Origin: Lomentospora prolificans
Taxonomy: Eukaryota > Ascomycota > Sordariomycetes > Microascales > Microascaceae
Length of the DNA stretch: 64,000 nt
Assembly: GCA_029532625.1 (NCBI GenBank)
Contig: JARFXM010000008.1
Location: forward strand, 1,612,001 to 1,676,000
Direction: 5' to 3'
A program made the position numbers and the translations under genes. Under the pieces are notes generated by a model. That model did not search any database, was not told the DNA's origin, and saw nothing but the letters and a program-made list of their open reading frames with translations. Below, piece by piece: positions 46,611 through 58,217 of the stretch. How positions within the stretch are numbered: the stretch's first letter is position 1; each line of letters begins with the position of its first letter.

Positions 46611-47540
46611 CTACCTGGGCTTCTGGCCTCCTTTCGACTTCTTGCCAGGCCGGTTGCCGTCCCCGGGGCTTTCTTGTACATTCTTCCTCTTCTGTCCCTT
46701 CTTGTCCTTTCCTCCGCCCTGAGGCCCGTTCTTCTTTTCGCCGGCGCCATCTTTAGCTACCGGTTTCTCCTTCTCGGGAGGCGCAGGTACAGCCTTGATA
46801 ATGTCGACGACGCCTCTGTAGCCTGACCTCTTAATGCCCTCGTTCACAACGATCCCCCTCGGCCCCGCACCCATAGCCTCCACCCCCCTCTCCGAGGCAA
46901 GCCCCCACACGCTCAGCAGGTTCACCACATCCATAGGCGCCCTAAGATCGATAGGTTTTCCCGCCCCGCTAGAAATTACCAGCCCCTTCCCCCTGGTCGC
47001 CCTCACCAGACTCATCACGTTTCCGATAAAGTTGGCCCTCGCCCTCGCGTCCGGGGCCGCCAGGAGCTGCGCGTAGGATATCTCGAAGCGCACGCCCCGC
47101 GCCACGGCGACGGCGCACGTCTTGTGTCTGAGGTGGAAGGGGAGGCGCTGAGAGAGGTCGAGCGATATGAGCGGGACGTCCGTGATGGATTGGCACGCGG
47201 CGGCGAAGCACTTCTCGGTGGTGGGCCGGAGAGCGAGGAGGTGGTAGTGCGGGGCGAGGGATAGGAGCCGGTGGTTCTGGGAGGGTTCGGAGAGGATGAT
47301 GGTGGCACGATGGAGGACGGTCGGGAGGGGAGTAGAGAAGGCGGGGCGGTCAGAGGTATTGGCGTCCGGGGCGGAGGAAGGGATATGAGGAAGGGGGTTC
47401 TTGATCTGGGCGGGGATCGGGGTCGAGACTATGTGGTTGAGGGCGACGGTTTTGTAGCCGAGTTGGGAGGAGTAGCGGAGCATGCTGTCGAGGGCTTGGG
47501 GAGTGGTCGACGGGGACCAAGAGATGTTGAGGTCGAACAT
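46611..47540 (-). CDS. RPP1: RNase P/MRP protein subunit Rpp1 (p30 family)
   Basis: Protein subunit shared by RNase P (tRNA 5' end maturation) and RNase MRP (rRNA processing) in the nucleus or nucleolus. Intronless, 309 residues. The p30 family start MFDLNISW is followed by YKTVALNHIV, LISLDLSQRLPFHLRHK, GVRFEISYAQLL, NFIGNVMSLVRATRGKGLVISSG in parts, and the PMDVVNLLSVWGL block, in the usual order of the TIM-barrel-like p30 fold. The C-terminal 60 residues are a Lys/Gly-rich basic tail, likely RNA-contacting or a nuclear signal (inference). The start ATG at 47540 gives the canonical MFDLN. Proximity to intron-containing tRNA genes is probably incidental. Confidence 0.92.
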   Translation of the reverse strand: MFDLNISWSPSTTPQALDSMLRYSSQLGYKTVALNHIVSTPIPAQIKNPLPHIPSSAPDANTSDRPAFSTPLPTVLHRATIILSEPSQNHRLLSLAPHYHLLALRPTTEKCFAAACQSITDVPLISLDLSQRLPFHLRHKTCAVAVARGVRFEISYAQLLAAPDARARANFIGNVMSLVRATRGKGLVISSGAGKPIDLRAPMDVVNLLSVWGLASERGVEAMGAGPRGIVVNEGIKRSGYRGVVDIIKAVPAPPEKEKPVAKDGAGEKKNGPQGGGKDKKGQKRKNVQESPGDGNRPGKKSKGGQKPR

Positions 47541-49227
47541 GATGTGTGGTGGTTGGTTGTATGTATGTATACGGTGCTACGTCTTTGACATTGCCAGAGG
47601 AGAAACGCTCGGTTCAGGAGAGGAGGAAGGCGCAGAGACTGCTACGCTACCTCGCGACGAGGGGTGAAGGTGTCAAATAGTGGGGGATAGTGACTCGGCG
47701 AGACGAAGAGGGCGGCACCCTAGAAACAATTGGCCCGGCTGTATGTCCGTATATGGTGATTTGTGGTATTAGGATCACGATAGAAAACGTTAGGATCACG
47801 ATAGAAAATGTCTAAGGCAAAGGTCGGAGGAAACTGCACAAGACGTGTGCTTCAACTGGTTTCCTGGACTTTCTTTCTGGTGGCCAAGCTTCCCAAGCCG
47901 TCGTCAAAATTATTTTGGCTGTGGTCTCCACCGAGTGAGAGGAGCTTAGTCACCACCTGGCAACACTCCCTCTGCAAAAGCCAGCTGCAGCCTGGTGGTT
48001 CGTCTCCACAAGAAGTCCGTCCGGTCAGGTCACCGACCCCAGCTGGCGGGCGAGTCAAGAGATTGCTGGCATGGCAATTGTGGCCTGTAGATAATGTCAT
48101 GGCCATGTCAAGCACACCGGAAGAGACGTTGTTGACCGGCTTCATGAATACAGTACAGTGTCCTGGGGTCGTCGCACCAGTCAAAGCCCTTAACATCCGA
48201 CTCACTCTGTTCCTGAATCGTGCTATGGGGCGGTCTTGGCTGGCTCCTGCAATTACGTCGCCAGGCCTGGTTGCCAGCTTTAGGAATTGACTGGACAAAT
48301 TGGGTCAGTGGAGAGACACCGCCTGGCGCTGGGCCAGTGGGGCTTGGCCAAAAGCGGGCGATATTGAACTAATAACTGATATAATTATCAAGTTAACCAC
48401 TGACTATATCAATTGCAAGTCGTCGAATGCTGGCCCTTCAGTGCTTTTTACGAACGTCATTGCCAGGCTGGCTCGTTTCAACCCATGTCCATATGTCCGA
48501 CCTGGACCAGGAGCTCCATGGAACTGAACCGAGCCACTTACCTCACTAAAATACTGCCAAGGGCTCCTCACCTTGACGCAACATTCATTGATCATTGATG
48601 GGATCAGTCTTCATCATACAAGTAAATAATTACTTTTCTTTCAACATTTCTAAACCAACCCTCGGATTCTAGAAACCGCCATTCTATCGTGAAAAACAGG
48701 CGGGTAATAGACCCAACGACACGAATTGTGCCTTGATGCGAAGAAACCCCGCAAACTATTCAACATCATTGATCAGCCACCCTGGCCAAACTGGCTCAAT
48801 CCCTTTCCGTTTTTACCTGTTTTAAGCGACTCCCCGCGCCACGCGAATTGACATCGCGACGGCGGAGACCTGAACTACCCGCACCTCCGTTAAACCATAC
48901 TCGCCACACCACCACCACCACCGCCCGCACACTTTGGGACATCTAGCCTATACAGCGCCAAGCAACAGCAACCCGCAGCCCAACAAGCACACACACGCAC
49001 ACACACGCACATACAAACACCTTGTCCTTCCCAAGGCACGAGACTCTTGATTTCTACTTTTCCGCAACCCGAGCACCTCTCGAACGGACAGAATACCTAA
49101 ATACATCTACCCGACCGAGCGTCCCGAGCCAAACCAAACCGCCCCCCAAACTCCGCCAGCGATCCGATTTTATTCCAGAAAGAAAACATTTCGTCAGAAG
49201 CTCGGAAAGCCACCAGAGACACTCACC
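47541..49227. other. divergent promoter region between RPP1 and the zinc-ribbon gene
   Basis: It contains a 21-base tandem duplication (47769-47810) and a CA-rich tract (48990-49017) in the leader of the zinc-ribbon gene. Frames of about 150 residues on both strands at 47808-48298 show no domain and are not called. Confidence 0.4.
47769..47810. repeat. 21-base tandem duplication
   Basis: Two adjacent copies of ttaggatcacgatagaaaa plus two bases, differing at one position (c/t), about 230 bases upstream of RPP1. Confidence 0.85.
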
Positions 49228-49718
49228 ATGTTCTTTTTCTTCGTCTTTGGCGAACACACGTTTCGCAAGTCGGTCGCCGGCTACGAGAACATTGTCTGCC
49301 AATGCTACAACTGCGGAAACATGTCTGGCCGCGTCCTCAAGTCGAATCCCTGGTTCACCCTCTGCTGGATTGTGAGTCGAAGAGCCAACAACGGCCCTGC
49401 CTTTCGTCCCCTTCTTTGGCGCTCTTCCGGTCCTACCGTCCAAGGGGAAGCTTTTTGCGCAATGATGAACAAGATTGAGGAATGCTAACTTTTGCCTACT
49501 TCCGCTTTTAGCCCATCATTCCCCTTTCGATAAAGGGTTACAAGGACGTCACCTGCCACATTTGCAATTTCCGCCAGCCCCTCGAGAATAGGCCCGACGT
49601 AACCGCCATGGCGAACGGTCAAGGTCCACCACCTGGCCAGTGGGGTCCTCCGCAACAGGGTCCTCCACAGGGATGGAGTAGTCCATCACCCCAGGGCCAG
49701 CCCGCGAGGTACGGTTAG
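49228..49718 (+). CDS. small zinc-ribbon protein
   Basis: Exons 49228-49371 and 49512-49718 give 116 residues. The start MFFFFVFGEHTFRKSV is followed by a CQCYNCGN knuckle and, after the splice, CHICNF, so two CxxC pairs can bind one zinc. Between them a hydrophobic stretch (PWFTLCWIPIIPLS) could touch a membrane. The tail is Gly/Pro/Gln-rich (GPPPGQWGPPQQGPPQGW). It resembles fungal zinc-ribbon 15-type proteins; their function is unknown to me. Splice donor is GTGAGT and acceptor TTTTAG; reading through the intron would give a different tail ending at 49488. Confidence 0.8.
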
Positions 49719-50495
49719 ACCGGACGAGGGGCGAGACGTGAATAGGGACCTGGCCGCATGCGACAAGGGCTGGTATTGGGCTTTATGAGCGCGCCTTACG
49801 CGGGGAACATGATAGAGACGACTACAGAGAGGGACCCGGAACCTCTTGGGAACGAGGAACTTGCGTCACGCGTGGTTAAAAGTCGCAGGCTGTGATCTAT
49901 GGGAATCGGCGTTTCGGCACGTGCTTTGTTTATGCCCCGTTTATATATCTTTGCAAATATCACCTGATATATTATTCCCCGTCTGCATTGTTGCAGAAAG
50001 CTAGATGAGTGAATGTTTTATGCTGTTTTCGTATATGTTCATGCTGAATTGAAGGTTATACTTTGCGATCGGGTCTACATTTGTGGTGGTGAGTGAGTAC
50101 ACGAGATTAGATATCTAGAGGTTCTAAGTGGCTCGATGAGATACGGTGGCGAACGCCGGACTGCATGATATAGACACACGCACTAATTGGTCGACCGGAA
50201 GGGTGATACATTCACTCCCTATTCGGAAGCCTGAATGGAGAATTCTGTAGATGGCCACAATCAAAGAGGAAATGTTAGGGCGGCACCTGTTTACTTGCAA
50301 AGGAGATAGAAAATCGGGACGAGTGATGCACCTGGCGGCTCAAGTCTGATTCAGATCTCATAGTGAAGCCACATACATGGGATCCTGAAGGCTAGAGACT
50401 TCCCTTTTCTTCTTCCTCTCATATACTCCAAAAAAAAAAAACTCAATCATATATCATCCAACAATTATCATAAAGCCCGAGATGTCTAGCTTCCA
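49719..50495. other. convergent 3' spacer
   Basis: 3' regions of the zinc-ribbon gene (plus) and the transporter gene (minus). No gene is seen. Confidence 0.45.
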
Positions 50496-52572
50496 TCAAG
50501 CAGCCTCCTCGACCTCGCCCTTCCTCTTCCTCTCCTCGCTCATCCTCGTCTGCCGCGCCGCCTGGAGGACCTGTCTGCCTGTAACGTCGGCGTTGTCTTC
50601 GTCAGACTCGGCATCAAAGTGCCTACCCATCTTTTCGGGGCCGATGAAGGTGAGGATAAGGAGATAGGCGTAGACGCAGCCCATGAAGATGCAAATGACC
50701 CGTCCGTAGTCGTATCGAGAGTCGCCCTCTGGCGTCGGCGGCAGAGGAAAATTCTCGCCAAGTCGGGCCTCGATGGTCGAACTAGCCGAGGACGCGAGGT
50801 TACCCAACTGGTACGAGGTACCGACCACGAAAGTCCGGATAGCGCCGGGTGATAGTTCCATGAGGTGGATGGGGATGACACCCCAGGCGCCCTGGACGCA
50901 GAACTGCTGGAAGAAAGCCGCCGCAATGACGGCGTAGGAAGTGACAAAGGTGTAGGGGTACAGCAGGGCACCGCCGACTACGCAGCACACCATGATGCTC
51001 AGCCTCCTGCCGAAGAACTGGCTGAGGTAACCGACGACGATGCCGCCGACGATGGCGCCCAGGTTGGCGACGACCTGCGTCACGGTGACCAGATCGGCGT
51101 TGAAGCCGAACTGGTTCTCCAGCATGACGGGGTAGATGTCCTGGCTGCCGTGGGACATGAAGTTGAAGCCGGCCATGAGGAGGACGAGGTAGACGAGCAC
51201 GAGCCAGTGGCGCCTGAGGGCGACTTTACCCTGGCGCAGGAAGGTGTGGGAGACGCTCGCGTTCTCGTGGGCCTCGGCCTCGGCGCGGAGGCGCTGCTGG
51301 CTGATGTAGGCGTCGTTTTCGGGGAGAAAGTAACGCGCGAGCATGATGAGCACGGGGGGTGCCGAGGCGAACCAGAAGAGGGGACGCCAGCCGTGGGAGG
51401 TGGTGTTGACGAGGGCGCGGGCGAAAACGACGCAGAGGAGATAGCCGAGGGCGTACTAGATGGACGGACGGATGTATCCTCCTCGTTAGTTGCGTTTGAC
51501 CCGCCCAAAAAGGGGAAAAAAAAAAAATTTGAAAAAAGAAAGACCCAATGTTGATGGCTGTGGTTCGACTTACACCTTGCTGGAGCATACCACTGATGAG
51601 ACCGCGGGCTTCTTGTGGACAATCCTCCAGCGCTGTGGCGGCGGCGTTACCATACAAACCACCCATGGCGATGCCGAAGATGGCTCGGCATGCTAGGAAT
51701 TGAGGAAAAGTGTTACAGAAACCAGTTCCCTACATCAGAAAATATATTATTAGTCTTAGACGACCTCCAGAGAGTGTTTTTTTTTTTTTTTTTTCCTTTC
51801 CCTGCGCCAACCAGTGATGGCCTCGATGTGCTTGGCGTCGGGGGGACTTGAGCCCGGCGGGTTCACGCGCCAAGCAAAATGGTGTCGGCCAGCATTGATG
51901 CAACCCTTCAATTCGGCCGGAGGCGGAGCAACCGCCGAGAAAGCTGATGCCGGGGCTTGGCACGGAGCAGAACCACGTCTAAAAAGGCGATAAACCGGGA
52001 TTTTGAGTAGAAAATTCGAGGACTTACCAGCTCGATCCCGACAAACAGCAAATTGTTGACGATGAAGGGCCACTTGCGACCATAGCGATCAGAGAGAACA
52101 CCAAATATGACGGCGCCGACGGATCGGAACATGAGCACAAGGGTGATGGCCCAGGTGATGTCGGTCTTGGACTTGTTGAACTCCCTGGCCAAGTCGCTGA
52201 CGGTTAGGGAGACGGTGAAGAAGTCAAGAGCGTCCCAGGTCTGCGTTGCAGTTTTGTTTTAGTCCTCTTGCTTTCGGATTGGACATCTTGGAAGAACTTT
52301 ACCCAAGCGGCGAGCGCGACGCCAAAAAGGGCCCATTGGCGCCCGGTAAGCATGCGCAGGAGAGGAATCGGGTTCTTCACCTTGTGCATGGGAGGTTGTA
52401 GGGTGGTGATGCGGGTGCGAATGTATTCATTCGCGGACATGTGGCGGTGGGACATGAGCGAGGGCTCGCGGAGGGACCCTTCTTTGTTGTGGTAGCTCAC
52501 TGGCGAGGCAGAGGCATGGCGGCCTCCGTTCTCGACATTGCCAATGTCCGCGGGATTGTTTGGGGACGACAT
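50496..52572 (-). CDS. Jen-type monocarboxylate/proton symporter (MFS)
   Basis: Major-facilitator plasma-membrane permease of the Jen1 family, which imports lactate, pyruvate and related acids with protons. Exons on the minus strand are 52572-52303, 52240-52028, 51729-51574 and 51455-50496, giving 532 residues with about 12 membrane spans. Evidence: TWDALDFFTVSLTV leading into AREFNKSKTDITWAITLVLM, the MFS loop motif DRYGRKW, GIAMGGLYGNAAATALED, and the Jen signature region NFMSHGSQDIYPV (about 309-321). The published Jen pattern ends in Thr where this protein has Val. The N-terminal 60 residues are polar and cytosolic. The second intron is unusually long (51730-52027, 298 bases) and carries a 15-base T run. 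Jen genes are often repressed by glucose; no site was verified here. Confidence 0.9.
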
Positions 52573-55500
52573 TGAGAAGACGTGGGTGAGATTGGGGGAA
52601 AGGGGAGTATTTGGTTCTCCTATCCTGTGAAAGACTTTTTGACGAGACAGTTACGGAAAAGGAGGAGAGGGAAGTGAGGAGAGGGAGACTAGAGCTACAA
52701 CAGGTTCTTCTGTCAGACTTATATCCTCCTCTTCTTGTGAATGGAACGAAGCACACGAGCTCAAGTGCAACCGGAACGCAAAAGCTTGTTAGTCATTTCC
52801 GTGCAACAAACTTAGTATGGTTTTTGTGTCTCGAAATCTAGGGAAATGCAAGCGCACGGCGCGGAAGGGAACTTCTTATAAGAGCCTTTTTTGAATACAC
52901 TGCGGACGAAGTGTACATGCTGGTGTTCCGAGCCAACGTCTTCGCCAGCATCCCTGCCAACATCCCTCCAGTCCTTATCACTCGTCGTAAACTGTCATTA
53001 CAACGCCTCCACAGCTAAAGTGGGCACCGATGAGGGGGGTGGGAAAACAATGATACCGACTTGAATCCGGGGTGGTCACCTCTTCATGTTGCTGAAAACG
53101 AAGAGTCGAAAAGGGAAGCGCGAGGCCAGGCCCACAATGGATCCGGTGGCGCCGCACGATGCACCCTGATTGCATTTTAACAAAGTTCCTATCTTGCTCA
53201 TCCGAGTGCGCGAGTACCCAGCCGGAAGCGGAGATGCGGGCACTTGGGGCACTTGCGCCGGGGGGAGGGGGCAAGGAAAATAAGAAACGAGGAGATGTTT
53301 TGGGCGCGGGGTGTGAGAGCGCAGATCCTCACCTCCGGCCACTGGTGTGTGGGAATACGTGGAAATGAAGACGTACCACACACTCCCCATTGCCGAAGAA
53401 AAGTGCGGTACATCGCCTCCACACGTAGTGGGAATCAACCTTCAAGTGCAAAATACTAACAGATTAGTGTCGGCAGAGGGTCGGGGAGGCCTGGGAATGG
53501 TGGCGCAAAGAAGAAGAAGGAGGAGGGGGATGCATCGTCATCGATGCCCCCGGCCCATAGCTTGCCTTGGGGAGCTTTCTTCATGTTGACAGGCCCGGGA
53601 AGTGTAGTTCTATACGTCAATGTACTCATCAATGTATACGCATCTCAGCAGCATGATGTCTGCCTGCGGGTGCGTATGTCTCCATCTCGCCCGCATAGAG
53701 AAGCATGAGCCAGAGTGACCGTGGTCCGATCTGCTGTACAACACGACGACACCAACGTAAAATCGTACGCGATAAACTGGGGAACCCCCATATATCGCCT
53801 TTTGTAAATGTGACATCGTAATGGATGCGTGCGGCTACGTGAGGAACTTTTTTTCATTTTCGACAGTGGCCGAGGAGGAAGGGAAGAAAAGTGGGCGGCA
53901 CAGGCGCCGTGGCATTGCATTGTCCCTTTAGGCCGAGCTGGCATGGGAGCTTTTTTAGCCCCGGCTCTAGAATGGTCAACCGCCACTAATACAAGGAGTT
54001 GCCGGTTCCTTTTGCGGACGAACTAGCGCAGAGAGAGAGTTAAGCTGCCTGTAAGGCCGGGCATCTGCCCGGCGGCCGAGACTAAGAGTGGACACAGGAA
54101 CCGGCTGGTGCTTTAGCCCTATGCGGCCTATCGTGTCGATATTCATTTGATATGAGAATGAGAAATACTATCTATAGCATTCAACGACGAGGGTAGTAAA
54201 TGGGGGAAACCACGGATATTTAGTGAGACACCACAAGGAAGGAGCAACTGAATGTCTTTTTTCTTCCTTTCCCTTTCGTTTCCTGGTGTGAATTTTGCTG
54301 GCCACTCTTTCCCTCCCTCGCGTCCCGCGGGCTATCACCGACTTCCACCTGCAACATCAATCAAAGAGTAAGATTGTAACAGGTAGGATACGCTCTTATT
54401 GGGATTCCAAAGCGAACTCACGATTCGGCTTTCCCGCGCTCGATGCCGAATCAAGGCAGGACAATCTTGCGCTGAGCTGCCGCCTGGGTTGTTCGCGCCA
54501 TGTCATCAGAATTTTGCCCTCGAGACCACGGATCTTGGTTGTGATCCCGCACCTTGCAGCTTTCACTCGGCCGTCGATGTGATGTCACCAATGCCAAGAA
54601 ATTTATTTTCCGCGCCCGTCGTTGTTCCATCTTTCATTTTGTTCTTTTTTTTTTCACGTCAGATTCGAGGATGCTACATTATGCCTATTCCAGCTTAGCT
54701 GCATAATGGAGAACTGGAGCACGGAAACACCAACTATATACTCGTAATAACCACGAGTCTAACTCGAAATAATACGATACTTTTGGACCAAGATTGTGCA
54801 CCTAATTCCACCTCTCGAACATCACCTTGACTTTGAACAATATCAAGCGCGCTGTTTAAGCTCGCTAGCCGGCGTCTTTTTATTACTAGTTTTCTTTTTT
54901 GTTTTGAATTGAACCCTCACCGCCCTGAAAAAGTAGAACTAAAAAGAACTTATTAGATTGATCTATTGATATGACACCTTGGTCTACAGTCTAGGTTCTT
55001 TCGACAGCTCTGGTGTGAGCATGAGGTCTAATAGTGTGGTCTTGTTCTGTCCCAACGTCCCTAACACGCTTGGGGTATTACCAAGTGTGAATTAGAACTA
55101 AACCGAGTGCGGTGTCAAAATTGGGACAGGGCACAGTGGGTCCGCGGTGACGAAATCTGGGACATTCTATCAATGTATCAATTGATCAGAAACGGCATGC
55201 TCGAAATTCCGGCACCACAACCAGCCAATTCTCCCAACTTCATCAATTGACATCTTGCTCATGGGATGGGCTCAAACTCCGCTACCGAACCAACCTACCC
55301 CACCTGTCATTCGGTTTCATCCGAACGTGCTCGATCGTCTCTAATCCGAGGCCAGCCTTCGGCCTAATCGGCCTTGTTGACTCTCTGCCGTACCCCGGCC
55401 CGTCTCGATTAAGCTTCGATCTTATCGACGCCGCCTGACCCCTTGCAACGGCGACGCTGCCTGCTTGCTGACTTTGGCCCCTGTGACGGCTTGTTTCAAT

Positions 55501-55617
55501 TCGGTCTTGGCTGGAGCTCCTCCTCGCGTCGAGACCTCTATACTCCTCTTCCGTCTCGCTCTTTTTTTTTTCCCCTTCGCAGCGACCCGTCACCTTGGTT
55601 ACCTATCACAAGTCACC
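52573..55617. other. 3-kb intergenic region
   Basis: Divergent promoter space between the Jen-type gene (minus) and the DUF155 gene (plus). No supportable coding region is seen. Nested inverted repeats lie at 55047-55129. The last 200 bases are C/T-rich leader. Confidence 0.4.
55047..55129. repeat. nested inverted repeats
   Basis: The outer arms CTGTCCCAA (55047-55055) and TTGGGACAG (55121-55129) are perfectly complementary. They enclose a hairpin CACGCTTGG / CCAAGTGTG (55065-55073 and 55081-55089) with one G-U pair and a 7-base loop. Confidence 0.7.
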
Positions 55618-57698
55618 ATGTCCTCGGAAAGCCTATCCAGGTCGTCGGTACGTTGATCGTCGCTCCATCTGTGCGGCTTTGCTCCCCCTTCTAAGCTAAC
55701 CAAATGCTAGGCTTCGTCCCAGCCACCGGCCTCTTCGGAGCAAATACCAACACCGTCTCTCCAAAGGCCCTCAAACTCTCGACACCACTATTCGACACCG
55801 TCTACCCTACCCATGCGACACATTTCTCTCGACCGAATTCTTCAAGGGTCCTCTGACATCCCCTCTGGCCAACCACGGACGCCTCCCCGACCCCGCTCGC
55901 TCGCAAAGCACCAACAGCAGCAGCCCCCGATTGTCCGCCGTGTCTCTGGCTCCCGGGGCCTCCCACAAGCACTGTCGCGAACGGGCCAGCACATTCCGTC
56001 GCGTACCACCAAGCTAAGCGAGAAGCTTGTCTTGCTACCCGAGGCTGACGAGGATGGCTTGGCCGAAGACGAAGAGTCCGAAGGAGCTCTCAACCGCCGC
56101 CTGGCCGAGATTGAGCACGGGCCCTTGAAGGATGAGGAGCGAGATGTTTTGAAGAAGCGCGGAGGTATTCGTGGCAAGAGTTATGCCGAGCGCTTGCCAA
56201 AAGTTCAGCGCACCGAAAAGGTGTCGAGGTTGACAGCCTATTGCACAGCTCAGTCTTTCAGGATGAAGCAGACTGCCGAGTTTTTGAAGAACCACCATGA
56301 TGCGAGGACAAAGCTTTATGATGACTGTCTCTACGTTATATACGCCTTACCTTTGCTTCCTGGCACCGAGCGGTATCGCGTTAGGAGTAGAGCTATTCTC
56401 AGAACACCGGGAACTGGGAAGACGGTTGTCGATCTTGAAATCGAGCGTAGTGAGCAGCATGATCACGCTGGATACTTTGACGAATTCTCTTTCCAGCACA
56501 ACGAAGGTGATCACCCTAATGGCAACGATGGTGCCAATTCGTACGGTTCTGAGCCTACTTCGCCAAGTCCTATTAGTCGTCTTGTGACGGACGCTAAGAA
56601 CTTCGCCGAAATGTTCGTATTCTCCTATGGCGTCGTCGTCTTTTGGAACTTTACCGAGAACCAAGAGCGTGATATCCTAGCCGACCTCACTTTCGCCGAG
56701 AACGACACCGGCATCGCCCTCCTCACCCGGCCTCTCGACCAGGACGACTACGAGACCGAGGAGTTTCACTTTGAGTATAATCCCGATGCGAGACAGCCTC
56801 GCATCTTCAACGACATGATCACGCTGTTGCCAAAGTTCGACCATATGATTAAGCTCACCATTAGCCATGCCATTGCCCAGAGCACCAAGCTGTGCTTCTT
56901 CGAGGAGCGCATGTCGAAGACGATGCTGGACGCGCAGCATGTGCCCAAGGACTTGGCGCTAACGGGCGAGCTAAAGATGGGAAGGACCGAAATTGTCAAG
57001 ATACTGGGCCAACTGTTCAAGAGTCGCGTGGACATTAACCTTTGTAAGTGCATGCTCTTTCATCTAAACTTTCGCCAGCCAGTTGAATTCTTTCCGCTCC
57101 TACTCCTTGGCCGCGGCCGCTAACGCTGCCGGACCTAGCCTCTAATATGCTCGATGTCCCTAACTTTTTCTGGGACTCTGAGCCTACGCTACACCCTCTC
57201 TACGTGGCCATTCGCGAGTACCTCGAGATTGACCACCGCATCAAGGTCCTCAACGAGCGGTGCCGTGTGTTCCTCGACCTTGCCGAGATCCTCGCCAACT
57301 CGGTATCCGACACAAAAATGAGTAACATCACCTGGATCATCATCGTCCTCATCGCCATCAGTATTGTCGTCACCGTCACCGAAGTCATTCTTCGTTTCGC
57401 CATTCTCGAAAAGTCGAAGCGCGAGGCTGGCGGTGGCGGTGGCGGCGGCCTGATTAACAGCACGCTCGACGGGAATCCAGCGGGCCCCCTCTCCATCGAA
57501 GGTTTGAGAGTCGGTGTAGACGATGGAGTGCCCCAGCTAGCGCTAGGCGGAGGGGAGAGGACCACCGTCGAGGCCGAACTTGGGAAACTGCTGGGTGGGA
57601 TGACAGTCGAAGAGTTGAGGAGGTGGAGAGCTGTTTTGTCCGAAGAGCAGATGGAAGGAATCTGCGGCTCGTACCATGCCGAATTGCTAAGAATGTAA
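55618..57698 (+). CDS. DUF155 / RMD1-family membrane protein
   Basis: Member of the RMD1/Sif2/RMND1 (DUF155) family; yeast RMD1 is needed for sporulation and the human RMND1 relative acts in mitochondria. Exons 55618-55647, 55711-57043 and 57139-57698 give 640 residues. After about 200 disordered residues the domain starts near KLYDDCLYVIYALPL (about 210), includes FVFSYGVVVFWNFTENQE (about 310) and HAIAQSTKLCFFEERM, and ends with a transmembrane segment ITWIIIVLIAISIVVTVTEV (about 516-535). The extra C-terminal tail of about 100 residues, beginning with a seven-Gly run, goes beyond the usual domain end. The first exon encodes only 10 residues and was placed by the ATG at 55618, donor GTACGT and acceptor GCTAG; a downstream Met at 55813 is possible. 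The gene is convergent with the copper ATPase. Confidence 0.88.
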
Positions 57699-58217
57699 AG
57701 AATTGTAACAGCGAAGGCGGCCGCCTTCGACTTTCAGCCTTCATGTGTGTGTACGAATGTGTATCCTAATATGGGACAAAACGGGGGCTCGGGCGTTGTT
57801 GTCATTCCTCCTATTGGAGTTTTTGGGCGGTCTTGGGGACAATAGCATCTTCAGAATGAGGCCCCACGGCCAGTGGCTTTCAAAGCTACGTACATTTTTT
57901 TTTTTTTTTTGGATATCAGACCGCTTGATGAAATGTGTCAAGATTCTTTTTCAAGTTCCATTCCTATATCCAGTACCAAAAAGTTCGAGAGGTTTTACTC
58001 CAGAAATGTCATCGACACAGAAACGCCCACGCTGATTCTCTATACGGAAAATGTCCCCCTGTCCCTCCTCCTACATCTTTCCACTCATTTGTCCTACCCG
58101 ATACATAAACGCACATCTCCTGCCTCGACATAGTATACAACAAAGCGCCACACCAAACATAGTTACAAAGGAAAGAAGGGGTATATACGATAATCACTTT
58201 CGGCAGCCGGGCCTGAT
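57699..58217. other. convergent 3' spacer
   Basis: 3' regions of the DUF155 gene and the copper ATPase gene. A T run (57896-57910) is present. No gene is seen. Confidence 0.45.

Noticed and set aside
47808..48298. Two opposing frames of about 150 residues
   Set aside because: Mutually antisense with no domain on either strand, so coding capacity is unsupported.
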